This document shows positions 1 to 9,756 of a stretch of 64,000 nucleotides of DNA, piece by piece (the stretch's first letter is position 1; each line of letters begins with the position of its first letter). The stretch is from DYRB01 sp963802205. Its GTDB lineage: Bacteria > Pseudomonadota > Gammaproteobacteria > Chromatiales > Chromatiaceae. Location of the stretch: contig CAWDHW010000033.1 of assembly GCA_963802205.1 (NCBI GenBank), positions 35,304 through 99,303 on the forward strand. The letters are read 5' to 3'. The translations under genes and the position numbers were made by a program. The notes beneath the pieces were generated by a model. The model worked only from the letters and a program-made list of their open reading frames with translations, ran no database searches and was not told where the DNA came from.

Positions 1-1627
<1,627 letters not shown>

Positions 1628-2038
1628 CGATGACCTCGCTGGAACCTGGTATCTGGGTGGCGCATTGTGGGCACCGGGGCTACCCCGCCTGGCGTCGGGG
1701 CGTCAGCGGGGGTGCCGATCAGCGCGTCGCGGGGGCCGGGCATTCTACGAGACGTGCAGAATGTATGCCAGCCATTACCATGACGAAGGTTGGTGCCCCG
1801 GTCCAGTGCGTGGGATGGGCAAAGGCGCGGCCGCCGACCACGGAGGCCAACGCCGCACCTTCGGCGCCCTACCCGTCGGCGAGAGGTGAACGCGCTACGC
1901 TTTGCCCATCCCACTCAGGTCCGGCACCGGTCGGAATCGGTGCCGCAGGGCATCGCCATGTGCCGATATGGTGCGTCGCGGTCGCAGGCCCGATCCCTGG
2001 AACAAAAAGAGCACACTGCGTTTGCCCATCCTACTCGA
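1628..2038. other. gltB-aroB intergenic region
   Basis: This is a 411-base gap between the aroB stop and the gltB start. It holds the inverted repeat described at 1810-1914 and a third, single copy of the same arm at 2020-2037, just beside the aroB stop. No convincing gene was found; open frames here have repetitive Arg/Gly/Pro-rich translations. The gltB promoter should lie here, but I could not pick a clear -35/-10 pair. Confidence 0.6.
1810..1914. repeat. Palindromic repeat with GATGGGCAAAG arms
   Basis: The arms GTGGGATGGGCAAAG (1810-1824) and CTTTGCCCATCCCAC (1900-1914) are perfect 15-base reverse complements separated by 75 bases. A third arm with one change, TTTGCCCATCCTAC, lies at 2021-2034. 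Similar GATGGGCA palindromes are, to my knowledge, scattered in many proteobacterial genomes as REP-like elements. A role in mRNA 3' ends or nucleoid structure is possible but not shown. Confidence 0.7.
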
Positions 2039-3148
2039 CTACGCCGCTGCTGGGCGGCAGCAGGCGTCCAGGGTGGCGCGGAGGGCCGCGGGGGGAAAGT
2101 CGGCTGTCACCACGGCCTCGCCAATGGCCTTGAGCAGGACCAGGCGCAGGCGCCCTTCCAGGACCTTCTTGTCCACCGCCATCAGCTCCAGGAAGCGCTC
2201 CGGGATTAGGTTCGGTGGCGGGTCGACCGGAAGCCGTGCGGCCCGGGTCATGGCGCGAATGCGGTCGGTCTCTGTGGCCCCGATCCAGCCGAGGCGTTGG
2301 GACAGGTCGGCGGCCATGCACATGCCCGCGGCGATGGCCTCGCCATGGAGCCAGGCGCCGTAACCAGCCCCGGTCTCGATGGCGTGGCCGAAGGTGTGGC
2401 CCAGGTTGAGCAGGGCTCGGTTGCCTGACTCACGCTCGTCGAGCCCAACGATCTCTGCCTTGCTGCGGCAGGAACGCTCGATGGCTTCCGCCAGGGCTGC
2501 GTTGTCGCGGGCAAGCAGGGCGGGCACCTTGGCCTCGATCCAGTCGAAGAAGGCTGCATCGCGGATCAGGCCGTACTTGTAAACCTCGGCGATCCCGGCA
2601 GACAACTCACGATCCGGAAGGGTCGCCAGAGTGTCGGTATCAATGATGACCGCATTGGGCTGGTGGAAGGCCCCGATCATGTTCTTGGCCGCAGGGTGGT
2701 TCACCCCGGTCTTGCCACCCACAGAGGAATCGACCTGGGCCAGCAGGGTGGTGGGGACCTGTATGAAGGCGACCCCGCGCTGGTAGCAGGCGGCAGCGAA
2801 GCCCGCCATGTCCCCGACCACACCCCCGCCGAGGGCGACGATGGTACAGTCGCGGCCGAAGCGGTGTGCCAGCAGGGCATCGAAGATGCGGTTCCAGACA
2901 TCCAGGGTCTTGTATACCTCGCCATCCGGGAGTATTGCCTCCTGGACCTGGCGACCCGCCAGGGCAGCGCGGACCTGGGCCAGGTAGAGGGGGGCGACGG
3001 TCTCGTTGCTGACCACCAGGACCTGAGACCCTGCCAGGTGTGGCTGGTAGAAAGCCCCGTCTGCGATCAGCCCGGTACCGATGTAGATGGGATAGGAGCG
3101 CTCGCCCAGGGCAACCTCCAGGCGCGTAACGGGGCCTTGGCCGGTCAC
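2039..3148 (-). CDS. aroB: 3-dehydroquinate synthase
   Basis: This 369-residue cytoplasmic enzyme converts DAHP to 3-dehydroquinate, the second step of the shikimate pathway, using NAD and a divalent metal. Visible motifs are GGGVVGD (about 107-113), the VDSSVGGKTGVNH substrate/NAD loop (139-151), GIAEVYKYG (185-193) and the metal-binding LNLGHTFGHAIE. Length matches the family. It starts with GTG, whose bases overlap the aroK TGA stop (GTGA), so the two genes are translationally coupled. aroK-aroB downstream of pilMNOPQ is the standard gammaproteobacterial order. Confidence 0.97.
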   Translation of the reverse strand: MTGQGPVTRLEVALGERSYPIYIGTGLIADGAFYQPHLAGSQVLVVSNETVAPLYLAQVRAALAGRQVQEAILPDGEVYKTLDVWNRIFDALLAHRFGRDCTIVALGGGVVGDMAGFAAACYQRGVAFIQVPTTLLAQVDSSVGGKTGVNHPAAKNMIGAFHQPNAVIIDTDTLATLPDRELSAGIAEVYKYGLIRDAAFFDWIEAKVPALLARDNAALAEAIERSCRSKAEIVGLDERESGNRALLNLGHTFGHAIETGAGYGAWLHGEAIAAGMCMAADLSQRLGWIGATETDRIRAMTRAARLPVDPPPNLIPERFLELMAVDKKVLEGRLRLVLLKAIGEAVVTADFPPAALRATLDACCRPAAA

Positions 3149-3669
3149 GACTCCTCCGACTCCAGGCGCCGACGGATCTCCTTGACGACCGCCGAGGTCC
3201 CCCGCTTCTCGGTGGAGACAACCAGGTCGGCAATCTGCCGATACAGGGGGTCGCGCTCCTCCATCAGGGCCTCGAGCCGGGCCTTGGGGTCCTCGGTCTG
3301 GAGCAGTGGGCGGTTGCGGTCACGGGCCGTGCGGCTGAACTGCTGCTCGGGGCTGCAATACAGGTAGATCACCAGACCGCGGGCCGCCAGGCCCTGGCGG
3401 TTTTCGGGGAGCAACACGGCCCCGCCGCCTGTGGCCAGGACTATCCCTTCCTCCTGTATCAGTTCTTCTATGACCTGGCGCTCGCGCTCGCGGAAGCCTG
3501 CCTCGCCCTCGTACTCGAAGATCGTTGAGATGTCCACACCCGTGCGGCGCTGGATCTCATGATCGCTGTCGCGGAAGGTGAAGGACAGAGCCTCCGCAAG
3601 CTGCCGACCGATGGTGCTCTTGCCGGCGCCCATCGGGCCTATGAGGAAGATGTTTTGGGGTCGCATCAT
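3145..3669 (-). CDS. aroK: Shikimate kinase
   Basis: This 174-residue kinase phosphorylates shikimate to shikimate 3-phosphate in aromatic amino acid synthesis. It opens with a Walker A loop, GPMGAGKST (residues 11-19), followed by the RDSDHEIQRR shikimate-binding segment, the GGGAV substrate loop and the lid region RNRPLL. I chose the ATG at 3669 (an ATG-ATG pair) because the frame remains open upstream to 3843 but that 58-residue extension is Arg/Gly-rich and unlike the family. The ribosome binding site is weak. The gene overlaps aroB by four bases. The 548 bases upstream of it, to pilQ, hold a repeat and a gene relic. Confidence 0.95.
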   Translation of the reverse strand: MMRPQNIFLIGPMGAGKSTIGRQLAEALSFTFRDSDHEIQRRTGVDISTIFEYEGEAGFRERERQVIEELIQEEGIVLATGGGAVLLPENRQGLAARGLVIYLYCSPEQQFSRTARDRNRPLLQTEDPKARLEALMEERDPLYRQIADLVVSTEKRGTSAVVKEIRRRLESEES

Positions 3670-3945
3670 GCCTAGTAGGTATGCCAGATTTTCGCCGGGA
3701 GGGCAAGCCAGCCTTCGCTCCCGGCCCGGCTGACACGCCTCGATCCCTGGAGGCGAGCTGGGTGCGCTCCCGACGGGGCCGCTCCTGCGCCCCCGGCATG
3801 TCCGCCGTCCTTGGCGGCCAGACGCACCCAGCATATTCCCCATCCCTGGGGGCTAACCCGGGTGCCGTTCTCGATGTGCCCGATGTGGAAGCACACCGGT
3901 AAGCGTGCGTTGGCGCGTACGGGAAAGGGTCTGTCTGCGTTACCT

Positions 3946-4063
3946 GTAGGTCGGGTTAAGCGCGCGGTGCGCGGTGCCTAAGGCAAATACAAGGGGTTAA
4001 CGCGCGCGGTAACCCCACATCCGAGCTTGGAACGTCGGGTTACGCTGCGCTAACCCGACCTAC
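3946..4063. repeat. Compound palindromic repeat (TAGGTCGGGTTA type)
   Basis: The outer arms GTAGGTCGGGTTAAGCGC (3946-3963) and GCGCTAACCCGACCTAC (4047-4063) are complementary apart from one extra base. Two inner hairpins sit between or inside them: GGGGTTA/TAACCCC (3993-3999 and 4010-4016) and GTCGGGTTACGC with its complement (4034-4060). This resembles the widely dispersed TAGGTCGGGTTA palindromes of proteobacteria. It directly abuts the DUF29 relic at 4064. The remaining gap, 3670-3945, shows nothing I recognise. Confidence 0.8.
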
Positions 4064-4204
4064 GCCGTTCTTACCGACGTCCTCGATTTCCCCGGTAATG
4101 TGCTCGATGTCCAGCAAATCGAAGCAATCAGCGCGAAGCAAACGGGCCTTTTCGTTCGCCCAAGCGACGATATCGGTTTCGTCTGGTTGCACGACGATGC
4201 TCTT
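4064..4204 (-). pseudogene. DUF29-family gene remnant
   Basis: Translating the minus strand gives about 47 residues that read DETDIVAWANEKARLLRAD, then a stretch ending DIEHITGEIEDVGKNG. This matches the start of the DUF29 family as I know it (a D-x-x-W-A...LLR...F-x-x-L-D-I-E-x-I-x-E-E-I-E-D-x-G-K-x-E pattern). No start codon or ribosome binding site is evident, and the frame runs straight into the palindromic repeat at 4063, so only the first third of the domain survives. It lies between pilQ and aroK, which are normally adjacent. DUF29 function is unknown. Confidence 0.65.
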
Positions 4205-4217
4205 GTCGTGGCCTCGG

Positions 4218-6518
4218 TCAGCGCGTTGCCATTTCCGATTTGAGGATCTTCGGGGTGACGAAGATCAGCAACTCGGAATTCTCGTCCTTCTTCTTTGAAA
4301 GCTTGAAGAGATTCCCCAGGATGGGGATCTCGCCGAGCCAGGGGACCTGCTCCTTGGCGAAGAACTTGGTACGCTCGTAGACGCCGCCCAGAACCACAGT
4401 CTCGCCATTGTCCACCAGCACCGAGGTCTTGACCTCGCGCGTGTTGATCGGCGGGACCCCATTGACCTCACGGGTAAAGTCGGCATTATCCTTGTTGACC
4501 CTGATATCCATGATAATGCGGTCGTCTGGGGTGATGGCGGGGGTCACCTCCAGCTTGAGCGCGGCCTCCTTGAAGGCGGTCGTGGTTCCTCCATTGATCC
4601 CGCCCGCATTCTCTTGGTAAGGAATTTCTTGGCCGACCTTGATGGTTGCCTGTTTATTATCCGCAGTGATGACGCGCGGACTTGAGACAATCTCTCCGCG
4701 GCCCTCCTTCTGCATGGCCGAGAGTTCAAGCTGGAGGAGATAGGACCCAACCTTGCCGATCAGGAAGTTGACCGCGCCCGACGGGGTTGGCGCAGGCAGA
4801 TTGACGAGCAGGCCCGGCATCCCGGAGCCCGCCGGAGCCTCGATGATGGGGTTGTAGGAGAAAGTGTTGCCGTCTTTATCGGGTGTGGTTTGGCCGAATC
4901 TGCCGGCATCGTACATGACATCTTTGCCGGCTGGCTTCAGATTCACGGACCCCGGTTGCGTGCCATTCATCATCAACTGGTTACCCGAAAGCGAGCCAGT
5001 TGCAAAGTTGAGCCCAAACCGCACCCCCAGATCGCGGGCAAAGTCGTTGGTAGCAATGACGATGCGCGACTCGATCATGACCTGCCGCACCGGAACGTCG
5101 AGGCGACCGACGACACGGCGGACGTCTTCGAGGTTCGCAGCGGTGTCCTTGAGCAGAAGGCTGTTGGTGCGCTTGTCGAAACTCACGTTGCCGCGCTCGG
5201 ACAACATCTTGTTTTCGTCGGACTTGAGCAGCGCGGCCAAGTCGGCGGCCTTGGCGTAGTTCACCTGGACGAACTCCGAGCGCAACGGGGCGAGTTCCTC
5301 GATCTGCTGCTGGGACTCGAGTTCCAGTTTGTCCTGTGCCGCCACCTCAGGAGTCGGCGCTATCATGACAACATTGCCGACCTGACGCATCGTCAGACCC
5401 TTGGTCTTGAGGATGATGTCCAGTGCCTGGTCCCATGGGACGTTCTTGAGCCGTAGGGTGATGTTACCGCCAACGGTGTCGCTGGCCACCAGGTTCAGCC
5501 CTGTGAAGTCAGCCAGCAATTGCAGTACGGCGCGGACCTCAATGTCCTGGAAATTGAGCGACAGGCGGTCCCCGGAGTAGACGACGTCCTTCTTTTTCTG
5601 CTCGTCCTTCTCGGCCTTGGTCAGCTTGCGAAACTCCAGCGTGAAGGTGTCGTCGGTCTGGTAGGCGAGGTAGTCGAACTCCTCGGCCGCCTGGATATCG
5701 ACCTCAACGTCGCGCCCTTTGGGTTTGGATTCAACGCTGGTCACGGGGGTCGCAAAATCGGCAACATCGAGGTGCCGGAACAACCGCTGGGGAAGGGCGG
5801 TATCGAACAGATCCACCAGGACGTGCTTGCCCTGCTCCCGCACGGCCACCCGGGTCGTGGCGCTGGGCAACTTGATGATGACCCTGCCCTCACCGGTGTT
5901 GCCGCGACGGAAGTCGATGTCACGCAGGGGCGAGCCGGAGCTCGCCGCCGTGCGCGGTGCGGGCCTGACCACCGGACCTTGGCCGCGGGCCTGGGGTTGC
6001 GACGGGGATTGCGGCTGTGTCTGGTGCTGGGGCTGCGTCGCAGTGTCTGCCTGAGGTTGAACCTGCGAGGCCGCGGCCCCCTGGGTGTTGACCGCAACCG
6101 TCACCCGGTTACCGCGCGTGGTCACCTCATAGGGCTGGGATTCGTTGAGATTGATGACCACCCGGGTGCGATCGCCGCCCTCGACGGCGACGACGCTGTG
6201 CACCGCGCCCACGCCGACCGGGACCGTCTTTTTGTCCAGGCCACTAGTCACACCGGGAAAGTCGAGCGCAATCCGCGCGGGGGACTCGGTGGAAAAGGAC
6301 TCCGGCGACTTGGCCGGACCCGACAGCACCAGATCGATCTGGACCCGGCCTCCAGGCAGGGCGGCGAATTCGACGTTTTGTAGGGTGGTGGCGGCAAGTG
6401 CCTCGCCGCAGGTGGCCATCCATAGGGGTAAGAGCGCGAGCATCAGCGAGGCAAGGCTCATGGGGCGAGGCATGGGCGCTGTCCCTCTGGCCTGATGCGT
6501 GGGCAACCAGTTTTTCAT
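4218..6518 (-). CDS. pilQ: Type IV pilus secretin
   Basis: This 766-residue outer-membrane secretin is the pore through which type IV pili pass. It begins with a charged leader and a hydrophobic signal sequence ending near residue 42 (ALA). Two AMIN peptidoglycan-binding domains follow (about 46-140 and 200-310), separated by a Gln/Pro-rich linker (about 155-195). Next come the STN/N0 domain (LSLNFQDIEVRAVLQLLADF), an N1 domain and the secretin core, with GQEIPYQ and VPWLGEIPILGNLFK. It is the last gene of pilMNOPQ, 21 bases after pilP, with a GGAG ribosome binding site. Confidence 0.97.
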   Translation of the reverse strand: MKNWLPTHQARGTAPMPRPMSLASLMLALLPLWMATCGEALAATTLQNVEFAALPGGRVQIDLVLSGPAKSPESFSTESPARIALDFPGVTSGLDKKTVPVGVGAVHSVVAVEGGDRTRVVINLNESQPYEVTTRGNRVTVAVNTQGAAASQVQPQADTATQPQHQTQPQSPSQPQARGQGPVVRPAPRTAASSGSPLRDIDFRRGNTGEGRVIIKLPSATTRVAVREQGKHVLVDLFDTALPQRLFRHLDVADFATPVTSVESKPKGRDVEVDIQAAEEFDYLAYQTDDTFTLEFRKLTKAEKDEQKKKDVVYSGDRLSLNFQDIEVRAVLQLLADFTGLNLVASDTVGGNITLRLKNVPWDQALDIILKTKGLTMRQVGNVVMIAPTPEVAAQDKLELESQQQIEELAPLRSEFVQVNYAKAADLAALLKSDENKMLSERGNVSFDKRTNSLLLKDTAANLEDVRRVVGRLDVPVRQVMIESRIVIATNDFARDLGVRFGLNFATGSLSGNQLMMNGTQPGSVNLKPAGKDVMYDAGRFGQTTPDKDGNTFSYNPIIEAPAGSGMPGLLVNLPAPTPSGAVNFLIGKVGSYLLQLELSAMQKEGRGEIVSSPRVITADNKQATIKVGQEIPYQENAGGINGGTTTAFKEAALKLEVTPAITPDDRIIMDIRVNKDNADFTREVNGVPPINTREVKTSVLVDNGETVVLGGVYERTKFFAKEQVPWLGEIPILGNLFKLSKKKDENSELLIFVTPKILKSEMATR

Positions 6519-6539
6519 CGCGACATGATCTCCAGCAAC

Positions 6540-7058
6540 CTATTGCTTCAGAGCGACGGAGGCCTGTCGCTCACGCCACTCGCCCTCACCCTCGTCGACG
6601 ATCTCGGTAATCTGAATCTGGCCTTCGTCGATGAGCATGACCTTGCCGTAGTTCTGACCCATATAGTTGCCCACGCGGACCTTATGGAGAGTGCCGTCAG
6701 GACTGAGAACCAAGGCCCAATTTGCACCCGCCTGGGCCAGGGTGCCGACCATCCTCAGGGAGTCGAGGGCATACTTCTCAAGCTCCTCTCTGGGGCGCGA
6801 TAGATCCGGGGCGAGGCTGCCAGCCCTGCTCGGTTTTGCAAGGTCCTGGCCTCGGACATCCATGATGAAGGGGTCGCGGCGATCCCCCGGGACGTAGATG
6901 TAGGGTGCCACCTGCTTGATGTCGGGCAGCGGCTCGATGGGTGCCGATTTCCGCTGCCGGACCTCGGCAACATAGTCCTCGAGGTCTTGGGTGCCGCTGC
7001 CCCCACAGGCTATGAGGGTTGCAGCCAGCACCGGACCTATCCAGCGGAGCGCCCTCAT
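6540..7058 (-). CDS. pilP: Type IV pilus assembly lipoprotein PilP
   Basis: This 172-residue lipoprotein has the lipobox LIAC (Cys18 or so) at its N-terminus and a C-terminal beta domain with the conserved YVPGDRRDPF segment and GTLAQAGANWALV. In the family it bridges the inner-membrane PilN/PilO complex to the PilQ secretin in the periplasm. Its start overlaps the pilO stop by four bases (ATGA), indicating coupled translation in the pilMNOPQ operon. Confidence 0.96.
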   Translation of the reverse strand: MRALRWIGPVLAATLIACGGSGTQDLEDYVAEVRQRKSAPIEPLPDIKQVAPYIYVPGDRRDPFIMDVRGQDLAKPSRAGSLAPDLSRPREELEKYALDSLRMVGTLAQAGANWALVLSPDGTLHKVRVGNYMGQNYGKVMLIDEGQIQITEIVDEGEGEWRERQASVALKQ

Positions 7059-7678
7059 CTGAACGCTGCCTCGTCAAGGTATCTGTAGGTCCTGACCGTC
7101 GCCTGAAGGCTGAGGCGGATACCCTCAGGTTCGGCCCCGGGAGTACCTGCCTTGGGCGCGGGCGGCGCATCGATCTTGACGTCGTGCAGGGTGACGATGC
7201 GTGGCAGCGCGGCCAGACCGCTCACGAACTGACCGAACTCGTGGTAATGGCCGTTGACCTTGATCTTGATGGGCAGCTCGGCATAGAAGTCCTTGAGCTG
7301 CTCGCCCTCGGGCTGGAACAATTCAAACTCCAGGCCAGCGCCAAGCCCTGTCTGAGACACATCCACCAGGAGGCCCGCCACCTCGGTCCTGTCGGGGAGC
7401 TGGCGAAGCATGGCACCGAAGGACTCCTTCATCTCCTCGAGCTGCTGTTCGTAGGCCTCGAGATTGACCGCCTTGGCCTGCTTCGACTCAAAGCTTGTAC
7501 GGAGTTGGAGCTCCTTGCCCTCTTCCGCCTTCAGCCGGTCCAGTTGGGCGCTGGTATCGAAGTAATACAAGGCAACCCCGATGGCACAGCACAGGATGAA
7601 GATGACCAGTGCCCTCAGGGGCACTGGCCACTCGCCAATGCTGCCCGGCTCGAGGTCTTGGAGTTGGCTCAGATTCAT
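7055..7678 (-). CDS. pilO: Type IV pilus inner-membrane protein PilO
   Basis: This 207-residue bitopic membrane protein has a short cytoplasmic N-terminus, one transmembrane helix (about 22-40, LRALVIFILCCAIGVALYYF), a coiled coil (about 45-90) and a periplasmic ferredoxin-like domain containing the conserved YHEFGQFVSGLAALPRIV stretch. It pairs with PilN to form the alignment subcomplex of the pilus machine. It overlaps pilN and pilP by four bases on either side. Confidence 0.96.
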   Translation of the reverse strand: MNLSQLQDLEPGSIGEWPVPLRALVIFILCCAIGVALYYFDTSAQLDRLKAEEGKELQLRTSFESKQAKAVNLEAYEQQLEEMKESFGAMLRQLPDRTEVAGLLVDVSQTGLGAGLEFELFQPEGEQLKDFYAELPIKIKVNGHYHEFGQFVSGLAALPRIVTLHDVKIDAPPAPKAGTPGAEPEGIRLSLQATVRTYRYLDEAAFR

Positions 7679-8325
7679 TTTGGCTTAGGCGGTGTGCTGG
7701 GTTTGGCAGGGGCCGCGGCGGCAGCCTGGCCCGGCCTCGCCGGGGGCTTGGCCTTGCCGGTGGAAACCCCCTCCTCGGCAGACTGTGTCGCGCCCTGCTC
7801 GAAACGCATGCGGAATCGGCTCAGGCCTGTGCCGGTCTGATCCTTGTTTTCGATGAGCAGCAGAGTGGGGGTACCGAGCCAGGGCGATGCCTCGATGTTG
7901 CGCATCAGGGACGAAACGCGGGCATTGGACTGGGCCTGGCCGTCCACGATCACGGATCGGCCGGTCTGCTCGACATGGGTCAGGTAGACGCCATCTGGCA
8001 CAGTGGCGACCAACTCGTCGAACAGATGCACCACCTCCGGGCGGCTCTCCTGAAGCTGCTGGATAATGTTCATGCGCGTGATCAGATTGGCCTTGGTTGT
8101 TTCGAGATCCTGAATCTTCTTGATCTTGATATCCAAGGCGGCGATCTCCCTTTGCAGGAACTGGTTACGCCCCTGCTGCGCCTCGATCATGCGCTCGACC
8201 TGGACGTGAACGCCCAGCGCCATAACGGCCGCGAGCGCCAGAAATGCCCCCGTCGTGCCCGCAAAATCCAGCTGTCGCTGCTTGCGCTCGGCCTCGCGCC
8301 AGGGCAACAGGTTGATGCGTGCCAT
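7675..8325 (-). CDS. pilN: Type IV pilus inner-membrane protein PilN
   Basis: This 216-residue protein begins with the diagnostic MARINLLPWRE motif, the peptide by which PilN binds PilM in this family. A single transmembrane helix follows (about 25-45), then a coiled coil and a periplasmic domain. The tail is Pro/Ala/Lys-rich and low in complexity. The gene directly abuts pilM (zero spacing) and overlaps pilO by four bases. Confidence 0.96.
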   Translation of the reverse strand: MARINLLPWREAERKQRQLDFAGTTGAFLALAAVMALGVHVQVERMIEAQQGRNQFLQREIAALDIKIKKIQDLETTKANLITRMNIIQQLQESRPEVVHLFDELVATVPDGVYLTHVEQTGRSVIVDGQAQSNARVSSLMRNIEASPWLGTPTLLLIENKDQTGTGLSRFRMRFEQGATQSAEEGVSTGKAKPPARPGQAAAAAPAKPSTPPKPK

Positions 8326-9399
8326 CTAGTCGAACCCCCGGAGCGCCAGACCTACTGCGATCATCAGGGACGGGGCGTCGCGATTGATGTCCTGTGCCTT
8401 GATATGTGGTGCCAGGGACATGTGGGTGAACGGGTTGGCCACGACCGTGTGGATACCGAGGCGCTCCTCGACGAGTTCATCGATCTTGCGGATGCCGGCC
8501 GAGCCTCCGGCCAAAATGATCCGGTCCACGCGGCTAAAGGGGTTCGCCGAGTAGGAGAACTGTAGGGCGCGGCCGATCTGCTGGGCCAGCGTCTCCTTGA
8601 AGGGCTCCAGCAACTCGGTCTCGAATGTTTCCGGCAGGGTGCCGTCCAGGAGCTTCTGCATCGCCTGATCCCGCGGCAGGGCGTAGCGGTGCTGGATCTG
8701 GTCGATAAGCTGTCGGCCGCCAAAATTCTGCTCGCGGGTATAGACGATGCGTCCCTCGTGCAGGACGTGCAGGTTGGTGGTGCCAGCCCCCAGGTCGGCA
8801 ATGGCGACCGTCTGATCCCGGTCGTCCTCGCCGCGGGCTCGAAGCACCAAGGCGCAGGCGTTCTCCATGGCGTAGGCCTCGACATCCACCACAGCGGCCG
8901 TTAGGCCCCCGATCTCCAGGGCGATGACCCGATCGTTGACATTCTCTCGGCGAGAGGCGGCGAGCAGGACATCGACCATGTCCGGACTGGACGACGACGG
9001 GCCCAGGATATCGAAGTCGATGTTGACTTCTTCGAGTGGGTAGGGGATGTACTGGTCGGCCTCGAGCTGAATCTGGGTCTCCATCGCCGCCGGGCTCAGG
9101 GCCGATGCCATGGAGATGACCTTGGTGATCACGGCCGAGCCGGACACCGCTACCGCGGCACGGGTGGCCTTGGTGCCGCTGCGGACCACGGCCTTGTGGA
9201 TAGTCTGTCCGACCACATCGACATCGCTGATCTTTTTCTCGACCACGGCATTGGCCGGGAGGGGCTCCACCGCGTAGGTCACGACGTGGAATGGGGAGGA
9301 CAAGGTGCCGCCGGTCTGGGACAACTCGATCAGCTTGATCATGGTCGAGCTGATGTCTACCCCCAACAGGCCAGTCTTTTTTCGACCGAAACTGAACAT
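8326..9399 (-). CDS. pilM: Type IV pilus ATPase-like protein PilM
   Basis: This 357-residue cytoplasmic actin-like protein recruits PilN to the pilus machine. Visible are the N-terminal nucleotide-binding motif LLGVDISSTMIKLIEL, the second phosphate loop IADLGAGTTNLHV and the adenosine motif ILAGGSAGI. It is the first gene of pilMNOPQ. In many relatives a penicillin-binding protein gene (ponA) faces pilM; here an unrelated uncharacterised gene does. Confidence 0.97.
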   Translation of the reverse strand: MFSFGRKKTGLLGVDISSTMIKLIELSQTGGTLSSPFHVVTYAVEPLPANAVVEKKISDVDVVGQTIHKAVVRSGTKATRAAVAVSGSAVITKVISMASALSPAAMETQIQLEADQYIPYPLEEVNIDFDILGPSSSSPDMVDVLLAASRRENVNDRVIALEIGGLTAAVVDVEAYAMENACALVLRARGEDDRDQTVAIADLGAGTTNLHVLHEGRIVYTREQNFGGRQLIDQIQHRYALPRDQAMQKLLDGTLPETFETELLEPFKETLAQQIGRALQFSYSANPFSRVDRIILAGGSAGIRKIDELVEERLGIHTVVANPFTHMSLAPHIKAQDINRDAPSLMIAVGLALRGFD

Positions 9400-9756
9400 G
9401 GCGGCCCTTCATGTTGCGAGAACAACCCGATCAACGTTACGCGCTTGATCCGGTACCGAGTATAAGCATATCGAATTCTTGGTATTTGTCTGAACAAAAC
9501 ACCAAGCGCGTGCGCAACAGATTACCCGTATTTGGGATACAGCACCGGACTTGGGCCCGCAAAATCGTTGGCGATCCGGCCCTGGTCGTGTTGGGCCAGG
9601 TACCCTGGGGTCGTGTAGTATGCCTTGGCCCCCAGGCCTTGCCCCGAGGGTCTGAACCCAACCGAGGGGCGCCCCGGCGGATCAAAGCAATGTCAGCGAC
9701 AGAACGCAGTGTTTCCGGTTTTTCTGAGCACCCTCTCCTGGCCGGAGGCACACGCC
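9400..9756. other. Divergent intergenic region upstream of pilM
   Basis: This 357-base gap separates pilM (minus) from an uncharacterised gene (plus). On the minus strand a TATACT hexamer (9459-9464) in a locally AT-rich stretch is a plausible -10 box for the pil operon, about 60 bases upstream of the pilM start, but no matching -35 is evident. On the plus strand TTGGGC (9592-9597) and TAGTAT (9617-9622) are 19 bases apart, a weak pair. No gene was recognised. Confidence 0.45.

Noticed and set aside
3670..3843. An N-terminal extension of shikimate kinase
   Set aside because: The 58 extra residues are Arg/Gly/Pro-rich and absent from the family; the Walker A position fits the start at 3669.
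3946..4063. CRISPR-like repeat array
   Set aside because: The repeats are palindromic arms of single elements, not regularly spaced direct repeats with unique spacers, and no cas gene is present.
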